From contig NZ_ARYN01000012.1 of NCBI RefSeq assembly GCF_002094855.1, positions 1 to 64,000 of the forward strand: a DNA stretch of 64,000 nt. Direction: 5' to 3'. The translations under genes were made by a program, and so were the position numbers. This document shows, piece by piece, positions 63,371-64,000 of this stretch (within the stretch, counting starts at the first letter, position 1; the number at the start of each line of letters is the position of its first letter). Source of the DNA: Zunongwangia atlantica 22II14-10F7. Lineage in GTDB: Bacteria; Bacteroidota; Bacteroidia; Flavobacteriales; Flavobacteriaceae. The notes below the pieces were generated by a model. That model did no database searches. It had not been told where the DNA came from and saw only the letters and a list, made by a program, of their open reading frames with translations.

Positions 63371-63718
63371 TTACTTTACAGGCTGCAAAGCTTCAGAATC
63401 AAAAGCGATTCCGCTCCAGCCGGTTTTCATAAAGTTTCGAATATTCTGGTGACTATCACCTTCAGGATCATTTAAAACACCTTCAAAATAATGTTCTGCA
63501 AAAAGGGCTAAAGTTGTCTCTTCACTAAGTTCTTTTAGTAATCCTAAAGCAAAGATTTTGCAGCTTCCGTTGTTAGTGCCGGCTTCATTATAAATTTCGC
63601 CATTCTTAAAAGAGGCTGGAGAAAATTGATAATATTCGTCGATCAAAGCCATAGTTTGCTTAAAATCTGCAGATTTTGGATTGGATTTTACCTGTTCTAA
63701 ATAGTCTTGAAGTGTCAT
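63371..63718 (-). CDS. HopJ-type effector family protein
   Basis: A 115-residue protein. The body YLEQVKSNPKSADFKQTMAL, YYQFSPASFKNGEIYNEAGT and NNGSCKIFALGLLKEL, with LFAEHYFEGVLNDPEGDSHQ, is the HopJ family, first seen as a Pseudomonas type III effector. Many free-living bacteria, without such a system, carry it as a housekeeping protein of unknown role. I see no secretion signal or secretion genes here. Confidence 0.85.
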   Translation of the reverse strand: MTLQDYLEQVKSNPKSADFKQTMALIDEYYQFSPASFKNGEIYNEAGTNNGSCKIFALGLLKELSEETTLALFAEHYFEGVLNDPEGDSHQNIRNFMKTGWSGIAFDSEALQPVK

Positions 63719-63795
63719 GATCTTATGTTTATAAAGTCGCTAAAATATAAGTTCCCAATTTAATTTGTTACTTTCAACATCCAATAAATTTACAA

Positions 63796-64000
63796 ATGAA
63801 GATCGTAAAAGGGCAACTGGTTGATATCGAGAACCAACGGATTTTTTCTGCGGAAGTTCACATCGAAAATAAAAAGATCGTCAAAATTAAAGAATCTCAG
63901 CATAACGAAAAGCTGTTTCTTATGCCCGGGTTTATTGATGCGCATATTCATATAGAAAGTTCGATGCTTGTGCCTTCAGAATTTGCTCGTGTGGCAAGTA
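63796..64000 (+). CDS. ade: Adenine deaminase, N-terminal fragment (cut by window edge)
   Basis: The first 68 codons: [20 protein letters not shown], then [13 protein letters not shown], and the metal-binding [20 protein letters not shown] with the HxH of amidohydrolases. The [12 protein letters not shown] form is typical of adenine deaminase (AdeC), which turns adenine into hypoxanthine. The gene continues past the right edge. Confidence 0.85.
   Translation, partial: MKIVKGQLVDIENQRIFSAEVHIENKKIVKIKESQHNEKLFLMPGFIDAHIHIESSMLVPSEFARVAS

Noticed and set aside
63371..63718. Type III effector suggesting a secretion system
   Set aside because: The HopJ family also occurs in many bacteria without type III secretion, and no secretion genes are nearby.

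Overview
The window looks like chromosomal DNA of a marine-type Flavobacteriaceae member (Bacteroidota; close to Zunongwangia, Salegentibacter or Gramella in style, genus not provable here). Evidence: low GC, almost no Shine-Dalgarno sequences, Bacteroidota promoter boxes of the form TAnnTTTG, flavobacterial families (IPExxxVDY protein, DUF5694-like protein, a long PurF-like amidotransferase, OmpA with thrombospondin type-3 repeats) and typical flavobacterial intergenic repeats. I see no prophage, insertion sequence, CRISPR array or rRNA. Almost everything is core or household chromosome.

Layout. 0.2-4.0 kb: secreted DUF5694-like protein, a LytS/LytTR two-component pair, a PhnA-domain protein and a small membrane protein. 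4.1-9.0 kb: an EmrAB-TolC-like tripartite efflux operon with a divergent AraC regulator. 9.1-12.6 kb: an ALDH7-type dehydrogenase with 3-hydroxyanthranilate dioxygenase (tryptophan/kynurenine catabolism), then an exported isoaspartyl peptidase/asparaginase. 12.8-19.9 kb: outer membrane phospholipase A, then a GbsR/MarR regulator leading an RND efflux operon. 20-24.5 kb: membrane class III cyclase, thioredoxin, YciI-like lipoprotein, CYTH protein, NAD(P)-binding protein, DNA polymerase IV. 24.5-34 kb: pyruvate kinase, IPExxxVDY protein, rnc, fabF, acpP on the minus strand; purN, rnhA, a PfkB kinase and a PurF-like protein on the plus strand; superoxide dismutase. 34-44.5 kb: AddA-like helicase-nuclease, kbl, OmpA-type porin, AddB-like nuclease, alpha/beta hydrolase, a secreted protein. 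44.5-51 kb: tRNA-Ala, GNAT, MATE, enoyl-CoA hydratase, three overlapping microproteins, a cobalamin riboswitch driving the oxygen-independent ribonucleotide reductase nrdG-nrdD, then two more microproteins. 51-58 kb: 2OG-Fe(II) oxygenase and the thiamin operon thiS-thiC-thiE'-thiE-thiG-thiH under a TPP riboswitch. 58-64 kb: 6-carboxytetrahydropterin synthase, rhodanese, LpxH, a repeat-rich patch with two small unknown genes, recJ, a HopJ-family protein and the start of an adenine deaminase gene.

How the parts work together. Two RNA switches tie vitamin levels to metabolism: B12 controls the anaerobic RNR and TPP controls thiamin synthesis. Two tripartite pumps each sit beside their own likely regulator. 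AddA- and AddB-like proteins probably form the double-strand-break resection enzyme although kbl and ompA separate their genes.

The most unusual features are five single-span microproteins (37-62 aa), too short for routine gene calling in four cases, that flank the B12-controlled nrdGD unit; a 20-bp near-palindromic motif shared by three unrelated upstream regions; a probable operator overlapping the promoter of the RND operon; and a mosaic of direct repeats between 59.8 and 61.6 kb that bracket two small unknown genes. All functional statements are from reading the sequence and from memory of the families; no search was run.
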